Positions 12,414 to 24,600 of a stretch of DNA of 64,000 bases are shown in pieces; position 1 is the stretch's first letter, and the number at the start of each line of letters is the position of its first letter. The stretch covers positions 2,927,501-2,991,500 of the forward strand of contig JAYKKI010000067.1 in the NCBI GenBank assembly GCA_039881145.1, given 5' to 3'. Both the position numbers and the translations under genes were made by a program. Under the pieces are notes generated by a model. That model was given only the letters and a program-made list of their open reading frames with translations. It was not told where the DNA came from and searched no databases. The DNA is from Druceiella hillmani. Its lineage: Eukaryota > Arthropoda > Insecta > Lepidoptera > Hepialidae.

Positions 12414-14666
12414 ATATTCTATTAGTTACAGAAACACATTTCACAAAGAAGAGTCATTTTAAAATGCAGAACTATAAGACATATCATACAATGCACCCTA
12501 GTGGCAACGCACACGCTGGCTGTATATAGTCCACCTAAACATAAGGTTAAGCAGGAAGACTACGAAAAGTTCTTCTCCACATTAGGCCCCAGATTTATTG
12601 CTGGAGTTGACTACAATGCCAAGCACCAACACTGGGGCTCAAGTATTATAAATACGAAAGGTAGGCAGCTACTAATGGCCACAAAACAAATTAAAACTTG
12701 ATGTGGTTTCGACTGGTGAGCCCACCTACTGGCCTACAGACAGGAGTAAAATACCTGACTTGCTTGATTTCTGTATTTCAAAAGGCATTGTAAATAGTTT
12801 CCTTACAAGTAAAACGTGCGCTGAACTTTCCTCTGATCACTCTCCAGTGGAAATAACATTGAAAAGGACAATAACAGCAACACCTAAGCCGTGCAAGTTA
12901 TTGGTAGAAAGTTTGGATTTAAAAATCCCTTTAAAGCCTGATACTGACATAATGGAAGCTGTTGAACACCTTAATAATTGTATTCAACAATCTGCTTGGG
13001 AGGCTACTCCAGCCGCTACAAATGCGCTCCATAAACATTGATTGCCCAAAATCTGTTCGTGAGCTACTAGCTGAAAAAAGAAAAGCACGAAAAAAGTGGC
13101 AGAAGTCGGGTTATCCAAATGACAAAAAATATCTGAACTATTTACAAAAGAAACTCAAACACTGCTCAGTAATAATGAAAACCGGAACATCCAAACATCC
13201 TTAGAAAATTTGGACGCTACAGCGGAAACAAATTATTCGCTCTGGGCGCTGGGCTCGTCAAAAATCCATGAAGTCGCCCAGTTACTTGATCTAGTACCCA
13301 CCAACTAGACCCACCCATCACAAAGTTCACAAAGAAAGAAGTACAAAGAGCGATAAAGTCCTTGGACCCTAATAAAGCTCCGGGGTATGATCTCATAACA
13401 GGCAAAATCTTAAGAGAGCTGCCAAAGCAAGGCATTCTATTTCTAACTTGCTTGTATAACGCGATTATACGAATAGGTACGGTCCCCCTCCAGTGGAAAG
13501 TAGCTCAGGTTATCATGGTTGCCAAGCCTGGTAAAAATCCTGTTGAGGCACAATCATATAGACCTATTAGCCTGCTTCCAATACTATCAAAAATCATGGA
13601 AATACTTATTCTGCATAGATTGTCCCCGATTATATCCAAGAAGAAGCTGTTACCGGATCATCAGTTTGGGTTTCGCCAAAAACACGGTACCATAGAACAG
13701 GTACATCGATTAGTGGCACATATTAACAAAACTTTTGAGTCAAAACAATACAGTGCTGCAGCATTCTTGGATATATCTCAAGCCTTTGATCGTGTGTGGC
13801 ATTACGGACTACTGTTCAAGATAAAAAGGGACATGCCTATTAACTTCTATAATCTCATCAAATCGTACTTGAGTGACAGGCACTTTTTTGTTAAACAGGG
13901 AGAAGAATCAACATCCTTAAAAGGCATCAAAGCTGGAGTTCCGCAGGGTAGTGTAACGGGCCCAACACTGTACCTACTATTTACAGCTGACCTCCCAACG
14001 AACGAGGGCATTGTCACTGGCACATTTGCTGATGATACGGCAATTCTTTCAGTGGACAGTTCACTAGAAGTTGCTGCACAAAAGCTTCAAACCAGTCTTG
14101 ACCATATATCCAAATGGTTAAGAGACTGGCGCATCAAAGCAAACGAAACTAAATCCGTTCAAGTAACTTTCACTAACAGGAAAAAAACATGTCCCTCTGT
14201 CACCCTAAATGGCATACCCCTTCCGCAAAAGAATCATGCCTGGAGGAAGCATATTTTCACAAAACAGCTGGCCATGGGCCAACAGCTGCGCACGATGTAC
14301 TGGCTACTGAACAAAAAGTCTAAACTCTCTCTCAATAACAAATTGTTGGTCTATAAAACTATTATACTGCCTATATGGACATATGGTCTGCAGCTGTGGG
14401 GAACAGCGGCAAAATCGAACGTTGAGAAAATCCAGAGATTCCAGTCTAAAATACTGAGAATGATAACAAACGCACCTTGGTATATCTCAAATGATAGACT
14501 CCATCACGACCTCTGCATCAAAACAGTTTCAGAAGAAATCTCGATAAGGACAAAAGCGTACAAGAAGCGCATTACAAACTGTCCAAATGTGCTAGCAGCA
14601 GACCTTATGAACACCCAAACAGTTGCAAGGAGGTTAAAAAGAAAGATTCCTCAAAACCTGATCTAA
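12336..14666 (+). pseudogene. LINE ORF2: endonuclease and reverse transcriptase
   Basis: The endonuclease starts at KIALWNANGLSQHT, carries the TETHF glutamate block and the DYNAKHQHWGS block, and ends with LSSDHSPVEI, the catalytic His region. It is broken by a small deletion near 12510 and frame changes near 12700, 13030 and 13200-13360. From 13362 the reverse transcriptase is open for 434 codons. It has LDISQAFDRVW (about residue 136), AGVPQGSVTGP (191) and the catalytic FADDTAIL (222). The usual KYLG-x-LD motif after the palm is missing near 14235, which looks like a small in-frame deletion. The C-terminal region keeps the TYGLQLWG block. The jockey clade is the best match by motif style. 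Confidence 0.9.
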
Positions 14667-14790
14667 GAGGAGTACAATAATAAACGGAGCCATCACTGGA
14701 TGACTTCCGTGCATGTCTTACTAATCATATAATATATCGCTGAATATTAGTAAATGATAGATTGCGATAAGAATGATATAAAAAAAAAAG

Positions 14791-14804
14791 ATCTGTTTAC
14801 GGGG
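14791..14804 (+). repeat. Target-site duplication, right copy
   Basis: An exact repeat of the 14 bases at 10584-10597, directly after the A-rich LINE tail. Confidence 0.93.
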
Positions 14805-15568
14805 ACTCTTGTCCGGGTAAAACCATGGTTTACAAGTGGCATAGTCTCTTTAAACAGGGTAGAGACTCACTTGAAGACGACCCACACCTCGGTCGGCCGA
14901 TCGAAATGACTACTCTGAAAATTATTGGAAAAGTTGAAAAATTAGTATTGGAAGATGCCAGACTAACGGAGAAACAGCTTGCAGAGATGGTTTTGATAGT
15001 ATTGAGTCGAATTGTTACTGGAGACGAATCTTGAGTTCAACATTATGAACCTGAGTCCAAACAAGATTCAATGCAGTGACACAAAAGAGGCACACCACCA
15101 CCCAAGAAGTTTAAGGTGTCATAGTTGGCTGGAAAAATAATGGGGACAGTCTTTTGGGATTCAGAAAGGGTCCTGTTGACGGATTATAAAAATAAAGAGG
15201 TTTCCATAACCGGAGAATAATATGCGTCAATTCTAAAGAGGTTGAAAGAAGTAATCAAAGAAAAAAGAAGGGGAACGTTGACCAAAGGTGTCTTGCTTTT
15301 ACACAACAATGTGCCCTTTCACACGAGCCGCGTTGCGTTGGCCACCCTGCACAAGGTGGGCTTCGATGTTTTGGAACTCCCACCGTATTATTTGTTCCCA
15401 GACCTCAAAAAAGAACTTCATGGAAAGAAGTTTTCAAGCAATGAAGAAGTGAAGGACGCAGTTTCAGCTTATTTTTCGGCATTTTTTTATGAAGGTATAC
15501 ATAAGCTAATTGAAAGATCTGAAAAATGTATCAGGGCAGCAGGTGAATATATTGAAAAAGAAAAATAA
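14805..15568 (+). pseudogene. Mariner transposase, 3' part
   Basis: This continues the transposase begun at 10501. It holds the second helix-turn-helix region (MVYKWHSLFKQGRDS, then HLGRP) and a linker with EKQLAEMV. There is then an apparent deletion of the stretch up to the first catalytic Asp, which is kept in VTGDES, followed by a stop where Trp is usual. FWDSERVLL and LTKGVLLLHNNVPFHTS hold the second catalytic region, where the usual Asp of QDNAP reads Asn (HNN). The third region is shortened: the usual SPDLAPSDF is cut to a YLFPDLKK block. The C-terminus EKCIRAAGEYIEK is well kept. Missing catalytic residues and stops make it non-functional. Confidence 0.87.
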
Positions 15569-15650
15569 TTTTGTATTTTTATTCTCAGTAAGTGGTGTAA
15601 AGTTATTAATTTTATACTTTCGGTTGCAATTTGACATAATCTAAGGAAAT

Positions 15651-16875
15651 TCATCCTTTAGTTTTGTTGAAACGAAATTCGTATAACCCAGGAAAGGATT
15701 TTTAAAAATAAACAAGTATCTATCGACTACAGGTTGTGACTAATAGATTGTCATTAAAAAATAATTTGTAAATTACATAAATATCTCACTATAAGAGCAC
15801 CATGAGGATTTATTTTAATTTTGTGTTTGTTTAACAGAAAAAAATGAGGCTGATTTGGAGTTTAAGATAATTCAAATTTATCCCGATTATCACTTTTCAG
15901 GTTTATTTTCCTTACAAACATAAAATGGTTTGTTCTCAGAGAAATCATTTCTATTTTAAGACAGCTTTTATCAAGGACTATACTGGAGTACTTTTTTTAT
16001 ATAACACTTATTTCCTGAGTAAATTGGCTATCCATTCTTTATTTAGAAATTTCCAAAGAATGAAACCTTATATAAAACTGGCTAAAACAGATGCACCTAA
16101 AAATTGAGAAACAAAGTAAGATAGTCTACTTGGTAACTTTTAAGGTAATTTTTTAAAGAAACAAACCTGAAGATGGCAGCAATACAGACTATATTATTTC
16201 AATTTCAAATCTATTGACAATTGCACAATCAGATATACTGAATCAAATATATTAACAAATATATGTTCTACAATCATGTGCTGAAACTTCAATTGATTAC
16301 ACATCGTTTGTGTATTCTTTAGTTTAAATCCTACAATTTCTGGTGACCGATAAATATTGCCTATAAAATAATAAGTTTTGACATTCATTAAAAAAATATT
16401 TTTTGTAGATTAGTAAAAATTGTGAGCACGATGCAAACTCTGTTTTAGTTTTAGCAAAAGCAATAATCCAGAATTACTTGAATATGATATGTAATTACGA
16501 GGGTAGGAAAATTAATCATAAGGTATCCGAGAGAAATTATTTACAAAAGAAAACATTATTTAGGAGTGAACACAAATTTCTTACTACGATTGTTTAATGC
16601 CAATTTTAAATAAATATAAATAAAGACACAAAAATGTTCAGTTCTTTTTAATAATACGTACAAAGAAATTGAAGTGTAGGTCAATATAAAAATATTTATA
16701 CTGACATGTGTGTCACCACTGAAATAAGACATGCCTCCTAAATATATTTAGGGGTGTGTCTTGATAAACACCGCCTTTGGGTTACGATTTTAATGTATTA
16801 TGTGCCATCTGCTTTAAATCTGTGTTTGTAATAGTAAAAGGTTCACGCTCGTATCGCTAATAATTTACGCATTTC
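15651..16875. other. Intergenic, no gene seen
   Basis: AT-rich sequence with small open frames (15925-16107 plus, 16194-16388 minus) that show no domain. Nothing supported. Confidence 0.5.
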
Positions 16876-16923
16876 ATATATATATATATATATATATACA
16901 TATAAATATATATATATATATAA

Positions 16924-16990
<67 letters not shown>
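16876..16990. repeat. (TA)n microsatellite
   Basis: About 115 bases of TA repeats broken by occasional CA or AA steps. The Tyr/Ile-rich frame on the minus strand across it is an artefact of the repeat. Confidence 0.95.
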
Positions 16991-16992
<2 letters not shown>

Positions 16993-17014
16993 GACACAAT
17001 GTCACCGACACTCT

Positions 17015-17049
17015 CATTCGTATTATTTGGAATACAAATAATACGAATG
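17015..17049. repeat. Short perfect hairpin
   Basis: CATTCGTATTATTTG at 17015-17029 is the exact inverse of 17035-17049, with a 5-base loop. It has no T-run after it that would make it a terminator, and its role is unknown. Confidence 0.8.
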
Positions 17050-18495
17050 ACAATATAATATGTTAAATTATTTTTTGTAAATGAATTACCTATAGAGTCC
17101 ACAAAGGCATTCATACATGTAAATGCTTAAAACGTCCAAAAATGAAAGTTGTGTCCCTGAGTAGTTTCTCATCCTCGGCCGAGTCCTGCGCGTGAAGACA
17201 TGTGCCCGCAGGTGTCGCCACCTAAATATTATATGCGTCTTGTGTTTGAGTGGACCACTCGAACGGCTAATAACACTTACATACTGTAGTAATTTGACAT
17301 TAACTTTTGCTGCTGGTACTAATAAGTTTCAACAATAACTTTCTTATACCTGAATAATTCATAGTTGTAGATTTGTTGCAAACATTAAACTTTTTTAATG
17401 GCTATATTTTTGTATTGATTAATTTGCTCACTAAATTTAAAAATTGAATAAGTAGATAATTACTAAATATATGTAAACTAGTAATGCAACTGATTACCTT
17501 TTGATTGAGTACTTAATATCAGGCTTACAAACAAATATATTCACTTTATTTATCACATTTCGATGCAAGTCCTCATCTTGGTATGTAAATAAACACAAAT
17601 CACTTCACTAATTATAAATAATGGATTTTACAATATATATTTTCAATTTCAACAACACCTGATACAACTCAATATTAATATGAAATTGAATACAAGAAGG
17701 GGAAAATTAACAACAACACAAATGTACTATCCATTATCCCGTGAGTCTGAACCAACAAAACATTACCAATCTGAAAATGCATAGTATATGTTTAGATAGA
17801 AATAATCCACAACCCTCAACCAGCTTATTTAACCCATAAACAACCACGATAAAATCCTGTAAATGATCTGATAAATTTGTTTCTTTGGTCTTAAGCCTTT
17901 ACAATAATAAAAAACTGGGTTTCTGCTACTTCATTAACTTATCTTCATTGATACATTCTTAAGTACGAGCACCATTTTCCAATGTTTATTTAATTAACAA
18001 TAACTATATAAATTAAGAGAACTTAAGGAAAAATTTGATGAACATTGTATATAAAGTGGTAAGTGTTCCAAGATGGTTTTACGTAGAAAACTATAATTTA
18101 TGTATATTGACAATTTTAGGAAATTTGTAAAATCCACTTTATCAATAACGTAGGATGATTATACTCATGTAAAAGGCTTAACATTAACAATAAAATATTG
18201 TGACTTCTGTTTACCAAAGTTTTAAAACGTTACATGTCATAAATGAACTATTGGTCTTGGAAAATATAAACAAAATGACAATATTGAAGTTTATAAATCC
18301 CTTTGAAGGTCACTTGTTTATGAAAATTTACAATGTACTTACATATCTATTTCACTATACTAAAATAACTGTCAACATTAAAAAAATAAATAAATTTTCC
18401 TGTTCCTAGGGAAATACACAAAAACTAGGATTTTTTTTCTAAGACAATTGCATAATATTTAGATTACACCAACATGTACGCCGGGAGTCAGGAAG
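17050..18495. other. Intergenic, no gene seen
   Basis: AT-rich sequence without recognisable coding segments. The plus frame at 18200-18409 has no domain. Confidence 0.5.
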
Positions 18496-18560
18496 GATGA
18501 CAATACTGAAGGATTTCCTGTAGAATCTTATGTCAAATACTACCAGTCAAATAAAACTTT

Positions 18561-19150
18561 ATGACAAACGAACAGAACACCAATACGTTAGGTATGACCT
18601 CGACTCACCCATTTTACTACCTTAATTTGGATATAGTAACTCCAATACCTGATCCCGGAATACATAAATTCAAATTTATTTTAACACTTCGACATGATTT
18701 GATCAAATATTCTCTGGTATACCTGACTACTAATGCTACAGTTGAAGAATTGTGAGTGAGACGTTTTGAATGTTTAACCAATTTTTTCTCAATTTTTTTT
18801 ATTCCGCAGACTATACTTACCAATCAATGGACAAATTTTACTGCAAAACTACTTAAGAAAACTTATGAACTTCTAAAATAAAATAGATATAGGAGTCAGC
18901 AATAACCTTCAAACACAATTTGCTATGGAGCGAAGTCGTTTGACTTTAAAGGATTATCTGAAATCCTACGTAAATGATCATCAAACTAATTCGCTTAAAT
19001 TGATATATACAAGTATGTTGGTACATAATAATAACACACTCTCCATATAATAATTTACACCATGTGAACTTCTTTTCGGACATACATCTTTCATTCTAGA
19101 TTTCATTAATGAACTACTTACCTTCAATACATGCAAATGTTACATAATCT
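18561..19150 (+). pseudogene. Gypsy integrase fragment, left arm
   Basis: This is a piece of a Ty3/gypsy pol polyprotein from the integrase core. NLDIVTPIPDP holds the first catalytic Asp in the usual LDIVGP context, followed by KFILTLRHDLIKYS. After a stop and frame change comes IPQTILTNQWTNFTAKLLK, the second catalytic block, where the usual Asp of TDQG reads Asn. Then MERSRLTLKDYLKSYVND follows, matching the third, Glu-containing block. A TPCELLFGHTS segment, typical of the integrase tail, ends the readable part. Stops make it non-functional. The matching right-arm copy is on the minus strand. Confidence 0.82.
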
Positions 19151-19819
19151 GCGAAAAGGCACTTGAAAAGAGAATATGTACATTTAATTTTTTTATTAAT
19201 TGTTACCATATATCAATATTGCCAAAATTTTGTAAAAATCGCTACTCTGGGTCGATCCTTTAGATGCAACAATTACAAATTAAGTCTGTTTGTTAATTTT
19301 TTTTGTAGGCAAGTATATTTGTATAACAAATCTTTTGAATTAATTGAAATATTTTACGACAACTAGTGCGGCTGTCTCAAAAAAATTAGATTGAAATTGT
19401 ACTTTTTAGGATTGCGCTTTGTGCTTTTTAGGCTGCAAAAAAATGTACACTTAGAATTGGCGAACCAGTTCATACTCATATTAATACATAATTGGCACAA
19501 TAACATTTTTTTCAAAAATTATACTTACAAAAATCTAATTGCCTTTAACTACAAAAAAAAGATAATCACATTAACCACAGGTGGCAGCCATTACTATTAA
19601 TAACCCTATGGTTGAATGTTCACATAAATATAGTTTAATTAAATTTTTTCTTTTAAAATTTTACCTACAAAAAAAATTAACAAAGAGACTTAATTTATAA
19701 TTGTTGCATCTAAAGGATCGACCCAGAGTAGCGATTTTTACAAAATTTTGGTAATATTGATATATGGTAACAATTAATAAAAAAATTAAATGTACATATT
19801 CTCTTTTCAAGTGCCTTTT

Positions 19820-20415
19820 CGCAGATTATGTAACATTTGCATGTATTGAAGGTAAGTAGTTCATTAATGAAATCTAGAATGAAAGATGTATGTCCGAAAA
19901 GAAGTTCGCATGGGGTAAATTATTATATGGAGTGTGTGTTACTATTATGTACCCACATACTTGTATATATCAATTTAAGCGAATTAGTTTTATGATCATT
20001 TACGTAGGATTTCAGATAATCCTTTAAAGTCAAACGACTTCGCTCCATAGCAAATTGTGTTTGAAGATTATTGCTGACTCCTATATCTATTTTATTTTAG
20101 AAGTTCATAAGTTTTCTTAAGTAGTTTTGCAGTAAAATTTGTTTATTGATTGGTCAGTATAGTCTGTGGAATAAAGAAAATTGAGAAAAAATTGGTTAAA
20201 CATTCAAAACGCCTCACTCACAATTCTTCAACTGTAGCATTAGTAGTCAGGTATACCAAAGAATATTTGATCAAATCATGTCGAAGTGTTAAAATAAATT
20301 TGAATTTATGTATTCCGGGTTCAGGTATTGGAGCTACTATATCCAAATTAAGGTAGTCAAATGGGTGAGTCGAAGTAATACCTACCGTATTGGTGTTCTG
20401 TTCGTTTGTCATAAA
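19820..20415 (-). pseudogene. Gypsy integrase fragment, right arm
   Basis: This is the inverted copy of the left-arm integrase fragment. The open piece at 20218-20412 (minus) differs from its partner at five of 64 residues, mostly single-base changes. The same stops and the same frame changes are present, so the decay came before the inverted duplication. Confidence 0.82.
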
Positions 20416-20640
20416 GTTTTGTTAGACATAAGATTCTACAGGAAATCAGTCAATATTATCATAAACTAAAGTAAGGTTACAAAAAATAAAACTAAAGTAA
20501 GGTTACAAAAATTATAACAATTTCTTAAAAAAAGTAAAGTTTTTATTTTTTGTTATAACAAGTGTACCACTGTCTGAAATTGGCAGTAATGCATGTGCAA
20601 TATCAAAGCATTGAAAGTAATTTAAAGTTAGAAACAATCC

Positions 20641-20905
20641 ACAATTAAATGAAACTACGTGATGTAGTATTATTTCTACTTTCTTTAATTTCTTTACCAC
20701 GACCTAGGTTTCGTTGTATTACAACATCTTCAGGTGAGTTATTAGCAAAGATGAAGATGTTGTAATACAACGAAACCTAGGTCGTGGTAAAGAAATTAAA
20801 GAAAATAGAAATAATACTACATCACGTAGTTTATGTAGTATTATTTCTACTTTCTTTAATAATGAATTTCTACAAAATTAACGCCAAATATATTCAATAT
20901 TCAAT
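20641..20905. repeat. Foldback element family, copy 2
   Basis: This copy has the longest internal palindrome of the family. The block from TACTTTCTTTAATTTC through the conserved ACCACGACCTAGGTTTCG motif to AACATCTTCA is followed, after a short loop, by its near-perfect inverse. A partial third copy of the outer arm follows near 20828-20862. The constant tail AATGAATTTCTACAAAATTA is present. No coding capacity is seen. Confidence 0.8.
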
Positions 20906-21603
20906 GTTAGAAACAATTTTAAGTATAGTTGAAAATATTAAAAAAAACTAAGCAGAAGTTGTTACCCTTTGTTGTCTTATTTGTTTTTATTGTCAGTAGC
21001 AAAGGTAAGAGGAATAATACATATGTGTCATTCATTCATACGTAGTTTAAAAAATATTTTAAATTTTGTAATTTTTCTAGAAAAATCCAAAATGCCCTAC
21101 GCCTTAGCCTTCCCCTTCCAATTAGTCTTTATCTTCTCTCTATAATTCTGATTTTATCAGTATGAAGTAAAAAATAACAACATAACTATTTGTAGTCATA
21201 TTTAAGAATTAGTCGACATATTAGACAGAAGAAACAAAATTGAAAGATAGTGAAACAGGGCCAGTGGAAATAGATAATAAATGTCTAAATTCAATTTATA
21301 TATAATTAAATAACGTTCAATTATTGGAAATTAATGAATAAATAATGTCGTAAATAGATTAATAACGATAATAGTACTTATATCAAATATCAATAAGCTT
21401 ATGTCCATTGACTGGCCCATTTAAATTCTAATTAAATTAATAACGTAGACTTCCAATTATCCTCCATCAATAACTCTCAATTACCAATTGATGAGACAAA
21501 AAATGACATGAAAATAATTAAGAAAATGCTTTTATTAAAATCAATAAAGACAAATGTCGACTAATGTGATCGATTCATACGAGGCGAAAGTATCTTCGAA
21601 AAT
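20906..21603. promoter_or_regulatory. Upstream region of receptor gene 1
   Basis: About 700 bases between the foldback copy and the receptor start. It is AT-rich and shows no clear TATA box, initiator or CpG feature that I can assign. The promoter is presumably here by position only. Confidence 0.25.
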
Positions 21604-24600
21604 ATGTGCTACATACGTACTTGGAACTGTCTTAGATATTGTGAAATGATTATGGGTATCAGAAGAAATATTGATTTTGAATCTAATTTCTTACTTGAAA
21701 AAGTGTGGAAGACAAGCGTATTGAATTTTTTATATTCATTGTATGCACTTGTCATTATAGCGACACAGATTCCGCTACTAGTATATTACAAATGGATTGG
21801 GAAAAAAATTTACTACACCTCTCTTCTGCAGTTCTTGCACGAATGGACGTACTTGTTTCTATTTGCTTTGGTAATTATTAAGCATACATTCCTTAAATCA
21901 ACTCATTTTGCGAAATTTAAAAGTCAAATGGAATTAATTGACCAATATTTGGAACCTACTTCAAGACAAGAAATTTATAAAGAAGCACGGAAACGAAATT
22001 ACAAAACAATATTTCTGTACCTTTTAATATATTTAGCAACACTGAAAGGTGTAACTTTTTTCTCAAAGTTTGTAGCGCAAGAAATATATTTTTTTTACAT
22101 AACTTCTTGGTATTGTGATATAGAAATGATATTTTTCAATAGCTTACTAATAGGTCTTATGAAGAGAATTGAATATGGGAATACAATGTTGCGTTACTTT
22201 TGTGATGACAATTTCAATGTCAATGCGTCACATGGAGTACATTTAATTGAAAGAAATACAAATCTTGACGATGAATTCATATTTACCAAAATTGAAAGTA
22301 TTGTGCAAATTTATTTAAATATCGCTGATACCCGTAAATTGCTGTATAAGGCATTCCACATGGAGGTAAGTAAAATTTTTCATTGGCGTACTTTGATAAT
22401 AATATAATAATGAATTTGCAAATAATACAGACCTTTTTCCAATTTATTGATCCCATAGTAGAATAAAGAAATCTAAAATAGTGTGCACAGGAATATTTTG
22501 AAGCAACGATTTAAAGAGAAAAACATAAAATTTTACTAGATTTAATAATTTCATTGAAAATTTCCACTGAATAATTTTGAGATGTTTAGTAAATGTATAT
22601 GAAAACAAACACAAATGTTTAAAAGAATTGTGTTAACTTGAATTGTTACCCGAAGAACTAATTATGTTAACTTGAATTGTTACCCGAAGAACTAATTGTG
22701 TTAACTTGAATTATTACCCGAAGAACTAATTATGTTAACTTGAATTGTTACCCGAAGAACTAATTATGTTAACTTGAATTGTTACCCGAAGAATTAATTG
22801 TGTTAACTTGAATTGCTACCCGAAGAACTAATTGTGTTAACTTGAATTATTACCCGAAGAACTAATTGTATTAACTTGAATTGTTACCCGAAGAACTAAT
22901 TGTGTTAACTTGAATTGTTACCCGAGGAACTAATTATGTTAACTTGAATTATTACCCGAAGAACTAATTGTGTTAACTTGAATTGTTACCCGAAGAACTA
23001 ATTATGTTAACTTGAATTGTTACCCGAAGAACTAATTGTGTTAACTTGAATTATTACCCGAAGAACTAATTATGTTAACTTGAATTGTTACCCAAAGAAC
23101 TAATTATGTTAACTTGAATTGTTACCCGAAGAATTAATTGTGTTAACTTGAATTGCTACCCGAAGAACTAATTGTGTTAACTTGAATTATTACCCGAAGA
23201 ACTAATTGTATTAACTTGAATTGTTACCCGAAGAACTAATTGTGTTAACTTGAATTGTTACCCGAGGAACTAATTATGTTAACTTGAATTGTTACCCGAA
23301 GAACTAATTGTGTTAACTTGAATTGTTACCCGAAGAACTAATTATGTTAACTTGAATTGTTACCCGAAGAACTAATTATGTTAACTTGAATTATTACCCG
23401 AAGAACTAATTGTGTTAACTTGAATTGTTAACCATTATTTTTCGATTTGCAGATATTGTTAATGATTTTTATTGTCTTCGGCAACGTATTTGTTTCCTTT
23501 GAGGGTGCAATTTATCTTGCGCAATCAGTGGTAAGGTTCTCATCTAAATTTGGCATTATTATGAATATTGACACTTACCACTCTAATAATACTTTTATAC
23601 AATACTTTCCAGGAAGAGATTCTAACTTTTTCCTTATATATGGGTTCATGGTCTTTACGCTTATATATGGGATTTGCTTTCTTATGTATAACTTGTGAAA
23701 AATTTATGGAAAATATTCACAATGCACGAACCACAACCTTAAAATTGTTGCTCAATGAGAAAATCCGTAAGTATTTTGTAGCTTATTTTTTACCTTAAAT
23801 TCTCTACAAAAACATAAACTATATTATCACATTAATCAAAATCCACCTAAACAATATTTTTTTAAACTATAAACAGTGTAAAATGTCACCAATGTGACAA
23901 TAATTGTATAGTATTTTACTGCAATTTAAAATTTTTTGATGTATTATATTAAGAGAGATTTGTTACGACACCTGCTTTAAAGTACTCATATGAGTAAAAG
24001 TATCGATAAATGTGTAAAAAAATAACAGCACCTGCCTTTGATGAGTTTTTAGTGTAATGTGGCATAACTGTCATAGAGATACACTTATAGAACCACCCTG
24101 ATATCCATCTATCCGTTCATCCCTCTGTATGTCACAGACGATTGTTCTAGAAATTATTCCACTTACAAATTTGAAATATACCACAGAGATCGAGTATATT
24201 GGCATAATTATAGGCGTGAAATATAAGTTTAATTTTTTTGGGGCTTAATTGAGAAATAAAAAAAAATTAAGAGATCATGTAGAGTGAATCTTATTAATGC
24301 GCGAATTAAAAAAAAGTTGTGAAGTATTTTTTTTTATGGATTTGTTTAAACATTTTTCAAAATTTGATAATTATCATCATCGTTGAGATTTAGGTACGGA
24401 TTGAACCAAAATTCTTTGGATTGAATTAATTGATATGAAAAATGTAATTGTTATACTACTATTGATTTCAGAGAAAAAGTTTTTCAACGAAAGTATTTCC
24501 AACTATGTAAAGAAAAATTTTTGTATATTTTTTGCAATTTATAAATTGAGTTTTTTTAATTTTTAAATTGAGAGCTGTGCTGCACTCGAAGTGCATTACT

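Larger units (their letters stand above)
10598..14790 (+). mobile_element. Jockey-type LINE, near full length
   Basis: This is a 4.2-kb non-LTR retrotransposon with a GC-richer 5' leader. It has a gag-like ORF1 with zinc knuckles, then an ORF2 with apurinic-type endonuclease and reverse transcriptase. It ends in an A-rich tail (GATATAAAAAAAAAAG). It is flanked by an exact 14-bp target-site duplication and sits inside a mariner transposase gene. Frameshifts and small deletions in both ORFs show it is inactive. The exact duplication and long open stretch of reverse transcriptase suggest it is younger than most elements here. Confidence 0.92.
10321..15650 (+). mobile_element. Mariner element split by a LINE
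   Basis: The 5' end is probably at 10321, just after a TA at 10319-10320, because the sequence CGAGGGGGCATTTTTAAGTT resembles mariner ends. A mariner 5' leader follows, and the transposase ATG is at 10501. At 10597 the element is interrupted. It resumes at 14805 after a 4.2-kb LINE, and the transposase ends at 15568. I could not find a good 3' inverted repeat, so the right limit is approximate. The element carries internal deletions and stops and is dead. Confidence 0.8.
18496..20463. repeat. Inverted duplication of gypsy integrase fragment
   Basis: The left arm (about 18496-19312) and right arm (about 19661-20463) are inverted copies of roughly 800 bases around a 348-base spacer. The longest open piece (64 codons in each arm) differs at only five residues between arms. 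Both arms encode the same piece of a Ty3/gypsy integrase, left on plus and right on minus. Arm differences include a 13-base insertion near 18535-18555 in the left arm. I see no clear target duplication at the outer ends. Confidence 0.92.

Noticed and set aside
16857..17114. Tyr/Ile-rich protein frame
   Set aside because: It is the translation of a (TA)n microsatellite. The same holds for frames at 59004-59274 and 8577-8810.
22631..23432. CRISPR-like array of 34-bp repeats
   Set aside because: The repeats are head to tail with no unique spacers, and the DNA is from an insect nucleus.
23453..23766. Frameshift in receptor gene 1 exon 2, making it a pseudogene
   Set aside because: An 82-base GT-AG intron explains the frame change, and receptor gene 2 has the same 78-nt and 154-nt exon pair.
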